Shown: positions 63,581 to 64,000 of the stretch, in pieces
Numbering within the stretch: position 1 is the stretch's first letter
Layout of the letters: each line of letters starts with the position of its first letter
Source of the DNA: Pseudomonadota bacterium
Lineage (GTDB): Bacteria; Desulfobacterota; Desulfobacteria; Desulfobacterales; Desulfobacteraceae
Length of the DNA stretch: 64,000 nt
Direction: 5' to 3'
Assembly: GCA_018821535.1 (NCBI GenBank)
Contig: JAHJLV010000034.1
Span: forward strand, 42,881 to 106,880
Position numbers and translations under genes: made by a program
Notes under the pieces: model-generated
The model's input: only the letters and a program-made list of their open reading frames with translations
Told to the model about the DNA's origin: nothing
The model's database searches: none

Positions 63581-63637
63581 GACTAACACTCCTTATATAT
63601 AACTTAAACCACTTCATAACAGCATTATAATGTTGCG

Positions 63638-63919
63638 ATGCTGCAATGTCAATGTTTGCTTGCTGAGTTTTATGGCACAACCCCTGACAAGTTGTCAGAG
63701 AAACAATTGCAGGATTATTTCCTGCACCGGAAAAACAAAGACAACTGGCCTGCTGCTACTTTACGGATTTATTACAGCGGCATCAAGTTCTTTTTCATCA
63801 ATGTGCTTAAACGGGACTGGCACACCCTTGCCATGGTCCATGCCAAAAGAGAGAAAAGCCTGCCTTCGGTATTAAGCCTGGATGAAATCCGCCTTCTTCT
63901 CGACAGCGTGACAACCTGA
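63638..63919 (+). pseudogene. Truncated tyrosine-recombinase-like protein of an IS91-type element
   Basis: The frame encodes LLAEFYGTTPDKLSEKQLQDYF, WPAATLRIYYSGIKFFFINVLKRDW and LPSVLSLDEIRLLLD. This is the SAM-like N-terminal (core-binding) domain of tyrosine recombinases. About 30 N-terminal residues are missing before LLAEFYG, and an in-frame stop lies just upstream of the first codons. The frame ends at a stop after DSVTT, with no catalytic domain. IS91-family elements carry such an ORF (ORF121-like) before the transposase. The 5' break near 63650 marks the edge of the element remnant. Confidence 0.6.
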
Positions 63920-63935
63920 TGCAGGCGGTGTGATC

Positions 63936-64000
63936 ATGGCGACCATAAAGGAGATCTTTACCGATTTTGCCCCGGAGTACGTCAAGCGGTTCGCACCCAA
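63936..64000 (+). CDS. Start of an IS91-family-like transposase (cut by window edge)
   Basis: Only 22 codons are visible: MATIKEIFTDFAPEYVKRF and AP. This resembles the N-terminus of IS91-type Y2 (HUH) transposases, and the position right after a recombinase-like ORF supports the call. The catalytic HUH and Tyr motifs lie outside the window, so this stays tentative. Confidence 0.45.
   Translation, partial: MATIKEIFTDFAPEYVKRFAP

Overview
The window reads as chromosome of a sulfate-reducing Desulfobacterota bacterium, most like Desulfobacteraceae. This is inferred from gene content: a split ferredoxin-rich glutamate synthase, a six-gene Nqr pump, many PAS/hybrid histidine kinases, NAD-type dihydroorotate dehydrogenase and a CFI-box C-terminal sorting signal. 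No rRNA, tRNA or CRISPR was seen.

Left part (1-29.5 kb), mostly housekeeping. It holds the end of a surface protein, a DUF3047 protein, a NifX-like protein and a three-gene glutamate synthase (1851-6935) closed by a strong terminator. Then come a broken HigBA pair (toxin fragment, intact antitoxin), a CPBP/CAAX-type membrane protease and a cyclophilin. The complete nqrABCDEF operon (9697-15441) follows; its NqrA keeps two [4Fe-4S] motifs like RnfC. After it are a hybrid kinase, pyrD-pyrK-pyrE, an EAL/HDOD protein, a methylenetetrahydrofolate reductase, a CheY-like protein, a Nudix hydrolase, an IlvY-type regulator divergent from an acyl-CoA ligase, a YitT protein, a DmeF-like cation exporter and an SDR.

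Middle part (29.6-36.5 kb): a phosphorelay of an EvgS/BvgS-like kinase with four periplasmic ligand-binding domains, a lone receiver and a receiver-PAS-kinase, followed by a membrane-anchored alpha/beta hydrolase and two tandem copies of a 14-bp perfect palindrome.

Central system (36.7-59.4 kb), the most unusual part. Eleven tightly packed plus-strand genes all look exported or membrane-bound apart from one ATPase. The first four match, in domain architecture, the periplasmic half of the threonine-phosphorylation pathway of type VI secretion: a PpkA-like C-terminal vWA region without its kinase, a TagT-like ATPase, a TagS-like permease and a TagR-like SUMF1 protein. They are followed by two secreted or lipidated coiled-coil proteins, an S41 PDZ protease, a zinc phospholipase C-like protein, a membrane protein and uncharacterised secreted proteins. 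A 2104-residue secreted protein with Ig-like repeats and a C-terminal C-type lectin domain is convergent. No kinase, phosphatase or type VI structural gene is present in the window. I propose a kinase-independent, envelope-located relative of the TagQRST/PpkA module.

Right part (59.5-64 kb), an accessory patchwork: a CBM9-like protein, a decayed HpaA-like lipoprotein fragment, a PAS protein, a patatin, a truncated SDR, an isochorismatase-like hydrolase, a RelE/RHH toxin-antitoxin pair with a well-formed integron attC site at its 3' end, and the truncated start of an IS91-like element running off the edge.
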